From the NCBI GenBank assembly GCA_025201805.1, contig MU619349.1:1-21583 (forward strand): a DNA stretch of 21,583 nt, given 5' to 3'. This DNA comes from Parasitella parasitica (lineage: Eukaryota; Mucoromycota; Mucoromycetes; Mucorales; Mucoraceae). Positions 1-9,673 of this stretch are shown one piece after another. Made by a program: the position numbers and the translations under genes. The number at the start of each line of letters is the position of its first letter. Within the stretch, counting starts at the first letter, position 1. A model generated the notes under the pieces. It searched no databases and was not told where the DNA came from. It saw nothing but the letters and a program-made list of their open reading frames with translations.

Positions 1-58
1 TTATGAGCAAATATGTGATATTCATGATAAATATTGAAAAACAAAACTGTTTTTGCAG

Positions 59-181
59 ATAACTTTTGATAGAGACATTGCCCAGTGGAACGCAAGATAT
101 GCTCAGATAGCGATGATCATGCCTGATTTTATGGCGCATGCGACAGTGTTTATTTTGGACTTTATCGAAGCCTATCATTGA
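59..181 (+). CDS. Possible terminal exon of an unidentified gene, 5' part outside the window
   Basis: A polypyrimidine stretch ending in an intron-type acceptor (tttttgcag, ending at 58) is followed by 40 open codons and a TGA at 179-181. The reading starts ITFDRDIAQWNARY and ends FIEAYH. The composition (W, Y, H, M spread through it) looks coding. An AATAAA-like signal (caataaaa) lies about 60 nt after the stop, as expected for a 3' end. I do not recognise the protein. The rest of the gene would lie before position 1, so this may also be chance. Confidence 0.3.
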   Translation: MTFDRDIAQWNARYAQIAMIMPDFMAHATVFILDFIEAYH

Positions 182-1343
182 TTATATGCAATTCTGATAT
201 GTAAATTTGTGATATCATATGATAACTTTATATATATCAATAAAAACATGGATGCAAATGTTGTTGGCAGATAGCGCCAAGTCAATGCTAAGTTTTCCAA
301 GTTAGATCTCGGTTTTATTGTCATTTTAGCAGAAGTTATGAGCAAAAATTTGTAGGCTATGAAAATAACATATAACTTTTTGTAAATGTATTGTCTTTCA
401 AAGAAGGGTCATCGTATACAATTTTGTAAAATTCATTCGTCTAAGCACATATCTAGTATGAGGTTATTTACCTTAGGCTCTTTCATGAAAGTGATAGAAT
501 AATGCAGTGGCTCCAAATTTTGCTCTCTTCAAATTCAATATAACTGCTATGGCCACGGCTAGACATGACGATAAGTTTGCTTTGCTAAACATGGGTATTT
601 TTGGTGATGAAGATACCTGTAGCACTTTTAACATGATGCATTTGATTGGCACAAAGAGGCATCAAAGGAATAAAAATCTTTTGCAGATAAAAATCCTTGT
701 TGAACAATCCAGACGTATTGTTGTAATAACCAGTTTATAGTTATTCAATGAACGAGACTATTGCTTGTTAGGGTTATCATTATCAACGAGATAGGGTAGT
801 TATAGTGCACAGATGGTTTGGTGGATGGACGACTTACTGGTCAGTGATTTCATCTCAAAACCCTGCTGTTAATGCTATTCGTGGTGACTATTATTTTCAA
901 ATGTTTGTATTTGACACTGGCAAGCACATGTATCTCAAACCAATGTGTAACTTTATTACTGCGAACTGCTTTGAAAATCGATCCCAGAAAAAGGGAACTA
1001 GATGTATTCTCATTACGGATATAGAGTTAGTAGCGTTGCGTATACATCCAGCTAGTATTATTAGGGAAAAAGTTTTTGCTGCTCTTAATGAAAGGAGAAA
1101 TTGAATTTGGGAATGGAATCAAGCACCCGATGCTGCTTAGATGACGGAAATCATTCAAAAATTCCTTCAAAAAGTCTGAATCTAGACTACAAAAGAACTA
1201 TAGCCTCCCTATATTGCGAGAATGATTCTCTCTCTCCTAGTTCATACGGCAAATCAAAAATATTCCCCCCCGATAAGTTTTAAAATCTACGAAAGGCTCT
1301 TTTGACAAACGTCTTTTCTTCTTGTAAACTTTATTGAGTGAGT
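182..1343. other. AT-rich region with two open stretches that lack ATG starts
   Basis: This 1.16 kb has no gene I can support. Open stretches at 507-740 and 805-1104 (+) begin only at GTG codons. The first could begin at an acceptor-like tgcag ending at 507. Neither translation matches a family I know. They may be exons of an unresolved gene or an eroded element. The last 100 bp (C-rich run at 1266-1272, T-rich stretch near 1310-1322) probably holds the 5' region of the AVT3-type gene. Confidence 0.4.
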
Positions 1344-3598
1344 ATGTCGAGTCCACTTCCAGTGAATGCAAAAAGAGGATCACGAGACTCTCCTGACAAC
1401 GCATCGTCGCATATCAATGAAAATGTCCTAGCAGGCTCGTTTGATCGAGCAGAATCAACAGCAAGACTAAGCTCTTCCCCCATGCCGCCGCACAACCTTG
1501 GCACTTCGCCTGCTCAAAGTACTCATTCGACCAACTATGGCACAAACAACAACGACTTTCTGTCTGTTAATAGGCCCCACTCTCCTTTTCGTGATAATCA
1601 CTCTGTCGATATGCCTGACGAGGAAGTTGCCAGAGCCGTCAAACGTCATTTAGTGTCCACTTCTCCCTCTGGCTCATTTTCTTCTCAGCAATACCTCAAT
1701 ACCTCATCTCCTCGTCGTAGCGTTGCTAGCCGTCATAGCCATCGCGGAAGAGATAGTGACGATGACGATGATGAGCATATATCAAACGTCCACCAGCTGC
1801 CAGGCGGTGCTATTACCCATGACATTTATAAATGGACCGAAGATCAAGAACGCAAATCCAAGATGAAGCGATCTAAATCAGTAATGGTTGCGCGTCATGA
1901 GCCTTCGGATCCTGCTTTGGTGAACCTCAAAGATCCAGGAGGGTTCAGACGCCATTATATTATCGATCGTGCTGCCAAGAAAGGGAGGAAACCGCCTGGC
2001 TGGATCACGCATTCGTTTGTCGACTTTTTAGCCATGTATGGACATTTTGGTGGTGAAGATTTGAGCGATGATGAAGGCATGAGCAGCGACGACGAAGAGG
2101 ATCTGGCGGAAGGATCAGATGAGCGCACTGCTTTGCTTCGTCAAGCAAGGGCAAATGCTGTGGAAGGAACGGCTACACCAACCAAAGCAGTGTTTCTGTT
2201 GCTAAAATCTTTTATCGGAACAGGTACACATGCACAATCGAAATGTATATTTTAGAGTAACCAACGATTTTTGTTGTTTAGGCGTGATGTTTCTACCCAA
2301 GGCGTAAGTATATATTTATATAGTTTTGATGATGAGGAGAAGGATCGGCACCATGTTGAATTGAGTGAGATATTAAAGCAATTAAATCTAGATTTTATAA
2401 CGGTGGCTTACTATTCTCCACCCTTTTCTTGTCATTTATTGCGGGCGTTTCACTCTACTGCTTCCTGTTGCTAGTCAAGACTCGCTCTGTCGTACCTGCT
2501 TCCTTTGCTGACATTGGAGGTGTATTATTTGGAAGACATATGAGGATGCTTGTCCTTATTGCCATTGCAACTTCCCAGGTAAGGCAGACTATATGATAAT
2601 AAACGGAAGACATGTCGTCATGGTGATTCTAATTTGTACAACACTGACAGATTGGGTTTGTGTGTGCTTACATGGTATTTGTAGCTCAAAATCTTCAAGC
2701 ATTGGTGGAAGCCGTATCTCACTGTGAAACAGATGTTCCCCTTCATCATCTCATTTTGGTCCAGATCGCCGTTTTCGTGCCATTGGCTATGATACGAAAG
2801 ATCCAAAAACTTTCTGTTTTCGCCTTGATTGCCGACGCTTTTATTTTGATCGGTTTGGTTTATTTATACTATTATGATTTCTTTTTATTGGCAGTGGAAG
2901 GCATTGGAAAGGTTGAATGGTTTGTCAATACATCTTCATTCCCTTTGTTTATTGGAACAGCCGTCTTTACATTTGAGGGCGTCGGATTGATTATCCCTAT
3001 CACAGAGTCCATGAAGGAACCCAAGAAATTCCCAAAGGTACTGTCGTGGACCATGTTGTTTATCACACTCCTGTTCATTTCGATTGGTCTTTTCTCCTAC
3101 CTCGCCTTTGGTGACAAGGTCCAGACTGTCATCTTGCTGAATTTGCCGGTATCCCCTCTTGTAAACATAATTCAAGGTTTGTATGCTATGGGCATTTGTT
3201 TATCTATTCCCTTGCAACTGTTCCCTGCCATTCGTATCGTGGAAACTGGCCTTTTTTCCAAGTCTGGCAAACACAATCCAATCGTCAAGTGGCAAAAGAA
3301 CATGTTTAGATTTGCAGGTGTCTTGTTCAGTGCCTTGGTAGCAATCTTGGGCTCTGCTGATTTGGACAAGTTTGTCTCTTTGATTGGATCTCTTTTCTGT
3401 ATCCCTCTGTGCTTCTTGTTCCCTCCTCTTTTCCATCTGAAGGCTTGCGCAAAGGATTGGAAACACAGAACAATTGATGTTTGTATCATCACTTTTGGCG
3501 TTGTTTGTATGCTTTATACTACTTATGTAACCATTGGTCTTTGGACGCAAGAGGGAGAGCCAGCTGCCCCCATCTCCCGTTGCACTCCTCGTAATTAG
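1344..3598 (+). CDS. AVT3: AVT3-type vacuolar amino acid transporter
   Basis: Exons are 1344-2223, 2282-2303, 2392-2578 and 2651-3598, giving 678 residues. The protein belongs to the amino acid/auxin permease family (Aa_trans) and resembles fungal Avt3/Avt4, which export neutral amino acids from the vacuole to the cytosol. About 280 N-terminal residues are disordered, Ser-rich and acidic, with a DSDDDDDE run. The membrane domain opens with LLLKSFIGTGVMFLPKAFYN, the hallmark first helix of the family, and continues through roughly ten further hydrophobic segments. An acidic dileucine motif, ERTALL at residues 260-265, sits just before the first helix and would fit AP-3 sorting to the vacuole. 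The second exon is only 22 nt and encodes the conserved VMFLPKA core, which supports the splice model. The ATG at 1344 is the first in frame. The stop is 189 bp from the stop of the convergent gene. Confidence 0.93.
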
Positions 3599-3787
3599 TA
3601 TGTAGCTTATAGATTATTCGTATTTGCTTATACCTATTTTCCGTTGTCATGCATTTCTATCGCGATTTTTTTGGCTTATATTTGCTCCACTGTATAAAAT
3701 CACTTTTACAACTATATTGGGTGGACAAGATTTAGATTATCGTACACCATAACGAAATAAATATACAAATTCTCTATTTATTAAAAT

Positions 3788-5244
3788 CTAAGCGGGAAGT
3801 TTGGGTGGGAGTTCTCTGCCAGCTTTGGCCCATTCTTTTAAAACTTCGCCAGGCTCGCCTAATACTTCAATTGCACGAGTACGGCGTGTGTGTTCATGAT
3901 CACAGCTAACGCCCTTTTTACCAATAACTACACGATGGGATGATGCATCCATGTCTTTCTCGCCTTGCTTTGTAAAAACACGTACGCCATCTACTAATAC
4001 AGGCCCAGCTGGATGATAGTGTTCTGTTGTAGAATTCATAAATTCATGTACGGTATCGTAACATTGCAGTCGAGCACAGGTGTTCAGAAACTGTGAGGCA
4101 CAACTAGGACAGCACAGCATTAGAATATTACAGGATGCGTGGGAGCAGTTCTGGTATCTATTGCAAGGTTGGCCACATAATTGACATTTGCCGAGCAGTT
4201 CGTCTGTAATCTTTTCGCCCATACGAGCATCAAATGTAAAGTTTTTACCTCGGAAAAGCGATTCTTTATCCTTCTGATCTGCTATCCAGCGCCCATATGC
4301 GGTGATTCCGCCTTCCACTAAATGAACTGTATCAAATCCTGATGCTGACTGTAGAATAGCACCGGCTTTTGTACAGCGGATGCCACCAGTACAATACATG
4401 AAGATTTCTTGGTCACGAGGGAGGCTATCACATATATCATTCATGGCCGTGATGCTATCTTTGTAGGTATCCGCATCTGGACAAATGGCACCGTCAAAGA
4501 AACCGATATTGCTCTCATAATGGTTGCGCATGTCGATCAAGACAGGCTTTTTGCCATGCATTTCTTCATAGGTGGCCAGCTTTTCATGCCATTCAGCAGG
4601 AGATAGATGAGATGGTACATTATTAAGGTCGTAAGTAAGTGGATTCAATCCATCTGCAATCAGCTACAGCATACGATGTTACTTTTTTCTTCATTTCATC
4701 TTTCAGTTGTGAATTTAATGTTTACCTGTTTGCGGATACGGACATGAAGGGCTCTGAAGGATCGTTTACCATGTTCGGTACCAATATTGAGGTCCATCAA
4801 GTCGCCATTAAACATGGGTTTCAAGTAGTCATCGTGATAAGCTTGTAATTTGGGCAAACACTCTTCAGGGCAAGCAATTTGAGCATTGATGCCCTCTGTT
4901 GAGATATAGATACGGCCCACAATGCCCAGTTCACCGAAATCGGCCAAAAGCTTCTCTTTGAGAGCCTCCAAATCGGGTTTAGTCATAGGGTGAAATTTAT
5001 AGAAAGCAAGAGTTTTGTAAGTACTGGAGTCGTAGTTCTCGATTTTAGAGACTGGGAAGTTTCTTTCCAAGGCACTAGTGGTCGAAAAAGTACTACTAGA
5101 TTGTATGTTTGGATTTTCGCTGGCAGCTTGCATACTATGTAAAAGAATTGATGGCGTTAAAGCTTTAGGGAATGCAGTGAGTGTTTTGGTGGTGATAGTT
5201 TTGCGTAACAAGGCACTCTGTTGGCTGAATAAACGACGAAACAT
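3788..5244 (-). CDS. TrhO/TSTD2-type rhodanese-domain protein (putative tRNA uridine hydroxylase)
   Basis: Two exons on the minus strand, 5244-4726 and 4663-3788, with a 62-nt intron, encode 464 residues. The domain order is that of bacterial TrhO (YceA), which makes 5-hydroxyuridine at tRNA position 34, and of animal TSTD2. An N-terminal domain (about 76-165, with YKTLAFYKF and STEGIN) is followed by a rhodanese domain (about 190-305) with active-site loop YCTGGIRC (Cys264, Cys270). A Cys-rich zinc-binding-like segment starts at CQLCGQPC (333-340). The first 22 residues (MFRRLFSQQSALLRK...) are basic, hydroxylated and free of acidic residues, as in a mitochondrial presequence. The ATG at 5244 is the only one ahead of the conserved domain. 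The C-terminal 100 residues after the Cys-rich part are an extension I cannot assign. Family assignment is strong; tRNA hydroxylation in this organism is inferred from the bacterial enzyme. Confidence 0.9.
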
Positions 5245-5536
5245 GTTGAGAGCAAGCTTTTTCTCGAAAATGGCCCTGGCTTGGCTTAATGCATTTGTGT
5301 CAGACCATGTTTTATTCGAGTCACAAAGCCCTACTGTATTGTCTGATGCATGTTTAGTGAGGCCTTCTTGACAGCTGTGGATATGGACAGCCAAGGAATT
5401 AAAAGCATTATTTGGAGTCTTTAAATTTTTATAAAATCAAATGAAAATATACGGTTTTCGAAATGTTTAAATGAATAAAAGGAAAATTGATGGAATCGAT
5501 TGAGAATGTAATACGACTTCTAGTGTAATAAGTTGA

Positions 5537-5944
5537 TCACACAGCTATCATAGCAAACCAAAAAATACACTCGGGGAGCGGCACACAAAGAAATGATAAA
5601 AAATTCATTTCATGACAGAAATCATATATTGAGACAGAAAGGGAATAAAAGGCTAAACCTACAGAGAGGAGCTCTACGACTATTGTCGTTAACAGATGCA
5701 ATGAGGAGTGCGCACAGACAAGAAAGATTATTTCCATAATATGTACCGCTGCTGTATTAATATGTGGCGCTGTTGACATAAATAAGCTAAAGAAAGCAGC
5801 ACAGACAATCAATACCATATCATTGGAAAGTTCGACGAGTCTAACGGTAACCTGAAGACGTTCTTGGTCGCTGACAACTTCTTGTTGGCTTATGATGACA
5901 TTTTTTTGGGTCTCAACATCACAGAAATAAGAGAGGCCGCCCAT
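5537..5944 (-). CDS. Hypothetical small membrane protein
   Basis: A single open frame of 135 residues starts at the ATG at 5944 and ends in TGA at 5537. I do not recognise it. After a polar N-terminus of about 45 residues there are three or four hydrophobic stretches, including MVLIVCAAFFSLFMS, IMEIIFLVCAH, TTIVVELLSVGLAFYSL and a C-terminal one ending FWFAMIAV. This suggests a polytopic membrane protein. It lies 292 bp upstream of the TrhO-like gene on the same strand. No intron, TATA box or family signature was seen, so it could be a fragment of a larger gene or a chance frame; the strong hydrophobic patterning argues mildly for a real gene. Confidence 0.4.
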   Translation of the reverse strand: MGGLSYFCDVETQKNVIISQQEVVSDQERLQVTVRLVELSNDMVLIVCAAFFSLFMSTAPHINTAAVHIMEIIFLVCAHSSLHLLTTIVVELLSVGLAFYSLSVSIYDFCHEMNFLSFLCVPLPECIFWFAMIAV

Positions 5945-6877
5945 TAAACGGTAAATCAAAAAGACATTATCAGAAATCGGGTAGACCCAAAAAAGACTTT
6001 ATAAACCAAGGAACCCTAAATGGATTTGTCGAGAAGAATCCTGCCAACGCTGTATATGAAATTTACAGCTTCAAAGCCTCGTGCAAGAAAAATCATTGAT
6101 CTACAAGAGTGTGTGTTTTCTGATATGAAAATGACAGATCGGAAACTGACATGTTTCTTCATTGATATAGTTGCTTTTAACTCATGAGTATGAGATACAG
6201 ATGCTTGGGCCCCAAGGGATCTCATGCATGAATGGCTTCGATGATTGCATTGCTAAGCAACTAGATTAACGTATCCAAGCTGATTTTCCCGCTACTTTTA
6301 CCTACATCCGGCCTCTCCAAGCAGCTTATCAAATTGATGAGATCTGCCTTCCAGCATGGCGTGGGCCCTGATCGTCTTTCTGAGAGTGCTTCATTTCGAA
6401 AAACTCCATGAATTGCAACTGCAGTATTATGTATCTATAAACAAGGCTTTTAGGCAAAAAAGCTATTTATGGTCATTTATTACCAGAAGCCTTCATAAAA
6501 TTTTGGCCATATATCTCTTCAAACGAGAGTAGGCAGTTTCCTTGAGGATTATAAATAATAACATTGGTTAAATTTTGCTTCAAGTACCACTGAACGCAAG
6601 GCAGCCTAATTGGAACGAGTGAAAAATGTGTCAAAGCTTTATTAAATTTATGGGTGTAACTCGACAATGAAAATATACCTCGTCTATTCAACCAGCGCAT
6701 CTTTTGGATGATTTTCCCACTAGAAAACCCAATCAACAGTTTATAAGCTTTTGGCTGCTATATTTGTCCGAACTTACCCGTCGATTCCCTTTAGAGGACT
6801 TGAGGCATTGCCTTTGCAAGATCCTGTAATACTGCATAACGTTCAGAAATAACCATCGTTCGGAATAGCAAAAAATC
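5945..6877. other. Intergenic region; a transposase-like relic and otherwise nothing assignable
   Basis: Apart from the relic at 6280-6440 this stretch holds no supportable gene. Minus-strand open frames at 6016-6225 and 6473-6736 show no recognisable motif and are probably chance or decayed sequence. The right end is presumed promoter DNA of the Myb gene. Confidence 0.5.
6280..6440 (+). pseudogene. Frameshifted relic of a fungal transposase-like protein
   Basis: Frame-hopping translation gives three adjoining pieces that read like one protein: a piece with ADFPATFTY, then GLSKQLIKLMRSAFQHGVGP (codons from 6310) followed by DRLS, then, after a shift at about 6379-6381, LRVLHFEKLHELQLQYYV (codons from 6380). 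The pattern of a helix, FxHGVGPxRLS, then a leucine-rich piece ending in LQLQYY resembles the region before the catalytic core of large fungal cut-and-paste transposases, such as the KDZ type with CxC-type zinc domains. I make that comparison from memory and cannot confirm the family. No open frame spans the pieces, so it is broken. Confidence 0.4.
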
Positions 6878-6887
6878 TATATAAATA
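6878..6887 (+). promoter_or_regulatory. TATA box of the Myb gene
   Basis: TATATAAATA lies 73 nt before the ATG at 6961. It is followed by a pyrimidine-rich leader (ctttttctttcttac) and an A-rich stretch just before the start, the usual layout of a fungal core promoter. Confidence 0.6.
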
Positions 6888-6960
6888 CTAAGGTCCTTTT
6901 TTGATTCATCCTCATCTTTTTCTTTCTTACATTTCAAAACAACACAACATTTTATATATC

Positions 6961-8282
6961 ATGAGCCAATCTAAGAAAGGTGTTTTTTCTGTATTCAAGC
7001 AAGAGGGCAACAGTAGACAAGCTCCATTTTACTGTCGCTGGACTGAGGAAGAAGATAAGCTTCTGTTCGAGGCTGTCGATATGCATGGCCCTCATAAATG
7101 GTCTCTTATTGCTCGCCACATTCCCGGTCGCACACCAGTTCAATGCTCAACTCGATGGTTGGGTGCTCTAAAGTAAGAAAGAAAGAAAAAAATGCTTTAC
7201 ACGCCTTTTTTATATGCTTATTGACCCTTCTGTATAGTCCACATGTACATAAAGGTCGTTGGTCAAAGGAAGAAGATGAAGCTTTAACAGCTGCCGTTAG
7301 GCCTCACTTGAATGATGCATCAATGACTGAAGACAACTTACCATGGAGCCGCATTGCACAATACATTCCCAACCGTACTGGTATCCAATGTCAGGCACGC
7401 TGGACTGAAGCCTTGGATCCCTCTGTAAGAAAAGGGCGTTGGAGAAAGGAAGAAGATGATATGCTCAAGGTTGGAGTTGAAAGATTTGGCTGTTGTTGGA
7501 TTCGAGTTGCAGGATCAATTCCGGGTAGAACACAGCGTCAATGTAGAACAAGATGGAACCAAATTCAATCAAAGAGACAGAAATCTCAAGACGATTTAAC
7601 AAAACCAGTTGCTATCAAGAAGCAGCCTCAAAAAAAGAAAAAGCGTGCAGATGGTGATGTTGTACAATGGAAGCCTTCTTGCCAGCAAAAGACTGTCAAT
7701 GCTCTATCCGCTACCCCTATTCAATTGGCTGTGCCAGATCAAACACCTTATATTTTACTGAGCAAGCAGCAGCAAGCTATTGTCATTCCCTCCGAGATTT
7801 TGTCCCCTCTCCAGTCTCCTGCTTCCTTTTCATCATCCTCATCCTCGTCTTTGGGGGAGGAAGAAGCTGCTGATTATTTCTGTACTTCTCCTGCTTTGAC
7901 ATGTTCTTCAAGCGACACATTTGTTTCGTCCAACAAGCAATTCTATACTTCCTCCACCTTGACAGCTGCGGATGCTGCTTCTCTTTTGGATGATTTCGAT
8001 TCGTCATTCACTAATTATGCAACCGAGAAAACTGATGATAGCGCAAACCACGAAGCTCTATTCAATTCTTTATTCTCAAATGAACTCTTGAACCAATTTG
8101 ACCCTGATTTACCGTCGCTTATGTTGCTCGATGTTCCTTTTGGTCATAATCAGACACAACAAGAGCAACAGCAACAACAGCAATCTCAAAATACCACAGT
8201 TTCTTTGGAAAATTTACTGCTGGGTTCTGAATTATTCTTGAACTACAGCCCTTCTACAGAAGCAACCATTTTGTCTGCCTAA
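6961..8282 (+). CDS. Three-repeat Myb-type transcription factor
   Basis: Exons 6961-7172 and 7238-8282 (intron 65 nt) encode 418 residues. Three consecutive Myb/SANT repeats are visible. R1 (about 27-71) contains RWTEEEDKLL and IPGRTPVQCSTRW. R2 (about 79-126) contains GRWSKEEDEAL and IPNRTGIQCQARW. R3 (about 139-177, tryptophans 139, 158 and 177) contains IPGRTQRQCRTRW. R2 carries about ten extra residues (around RPHLNDASMTEDNLP). The intron splits the Asn codon at the R1/R2 junction. A Lys-rich putative nuclear signal (KKQPQKKKKR) follows. The C-terminal half is low complexity: a serine run, many acidic and hydrophobic residues, and a Gln-rich stretch (QQEQQQQQQ), as in activation domains. 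It is presumably a nuclear sequence-specific regulator. Yeast Bas1 and animal or plant 3R-Myb proteins are the nearest analogues I can name; targets are unknown. Confidence 0.92.
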
Positions 8283-8361
8283 ATCCCTTATTCTATCATC
8301 TACTGTAATATATATTTTTCCCCCGTTTTCTCATGTACATGCAATTTTGTAAAAATATTAT

Positions 8362-8367
8362 AATAAA
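8362..8367 (+). terminator. Poly(A) signal of the Myb gene
   Basis: AATAAA lies 80 nt after the TAA of the Myb gene, inside an AT-rich 3' region. Confidence 0.5.
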
Positions 8368-9316
8368 CTAAGCAATATTCTTTAATACAAACTTTGGTTA
8401 ATGTCGGCTGTTGCGTAGATTATTATAGTGTTCCAAGCAGTAAAGTCATTTGAGCAATTACAGTTGTATATTTGTACTACACCAATGCTCTATATTTCTT
8501 TCATTTTCCCCACATTTTCTACTGCCTCTAAATTTGGGAATTAAAAAAGCTAGCAATTTCCCACCACAATGTTGTATATTGGGGTCAATAAAAACTTGCG
8601 AGTCCATGACCAAAAGAAATGTGTGGGCAATTGTCCCTACATACAAATTATACCGAGATCTCTATAAAAACTCAAAACTAAACCCAAAATAAAGATACAG
8701 TTCAAATACGTTTGTGATACATAATAGTTCAATACTAATATTTGTATCGGAATAGCGTGTTGCACTGATATAGGTAGAGCCAAGTATATATTGATGTTAC
8801 AGCTGTATATTTGATTAAATCTGTATACCAATGGGACGATAAACTTTTAAAATGCATATAAAAAATATCTAATATAACAAATTAGGCTCTTTCTTTGTTC
8901 ATTTAGAGAATATCCAGTGATAATCATCGATAGTCTATCATACAATCTGAAAAAAAATACCATAGAGTATAAGCAAACACAAATGTTCTTTAATTAGAAG
9001 GAGTTTCTTGAGCCACAATTTGTTTGTTTGTATTGATGCCAAATATACATTTTCAAATCGTGAGAAACATGTCCTTGTGGAGTGGGTGTGTGAGCGATCA
9101 CCCATTTTATACGAAACGAATCCCTGGTTCTACAAGATTTGCTATATTTCACCATGTTTTGTATAATAATAAATATTATATAGACATTGTTACCACATGC
9201 ATCACCAAAAACCTGAAATGCCATGTCCTTGTAACCAAATTATACCGCACATTACAATACTATCGGATTGAATGATCACACAGACATGTTCCCCACAAAA
9301 GTAATTGTCGTTTTCT

Positions 9317-9355
9317 CGATTATACCTGAGCTCCAGAACAATAGGTGTATAATCG
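9317..9355. repeat. Short imperfect inverted repeat
   Basis: CGATTATAC at 9317-9325 is perfectly complementary to GTATAATCG at 9347-9355. CCT/AGG extends the stem after a two-base bulge. The loop is about 16 nt. The function is unknown; it could be chance in AT-rich DNA. Confidence 0.4.
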
Positions 9356-9673
9356 CTTTATGTACATGTTTCACTATTGTCAGGTTGGATTGAAATAGCA
9401 CTATTATCAGCAATAACAAGCAGTGAATTGAGTTCTTTTTCCATGTATACTAAAGCTTTTTTCTACGATACGGACAATACCAACGTATATTGTATTATCA
9501 GAAGATGCAAAATTGAAAAATCAGTGCTGCTTACTAGTATAGAGCACAGTTCTCAGTATGTTTGTTGCAAACATATCTCATTTGTTTGTCATTCAATGAA
9601 ATTTTCCACAATAAACAAAAATGAGCAGAGTATATGAAAATGTCATTTTTCTTTCCTTGAAATACTTTCCATC

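Larger units (their letters stand above)
8283..9673. other. Gene-poor AT-rich intergenic region
   Basis: The left part is the 3' end of the Myb gene and the right end is presumed promoter of the MFS gene. Short open frames on both strands (for example 8450-8692, 9024-9275, 9377-9637) show no motif, splice context or convincing composition. I see only one imperfect inverted repeat at 9317-9355. Confidence 0.55.

Noticed and set aside
1338-1343. GTG at 1338 as the start of the AVT3-type gene
   Set aside because: A GTG start is not expected in a fungal nuclear gene; the ATG two codons later is the natural start.
2872-3550. Several minus-strand open frames of 68-116 codons inside the AVT3 gene
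   Set aside because: They lie opposite the conserved transporter exon and show no family features.
5245-5394. N-terminal extension of the TrhO-like protein up to 5394
   Set aside because: The upstream frame has no ATG and starts at TTG; the first ATG (5244) opens a typical presequence.
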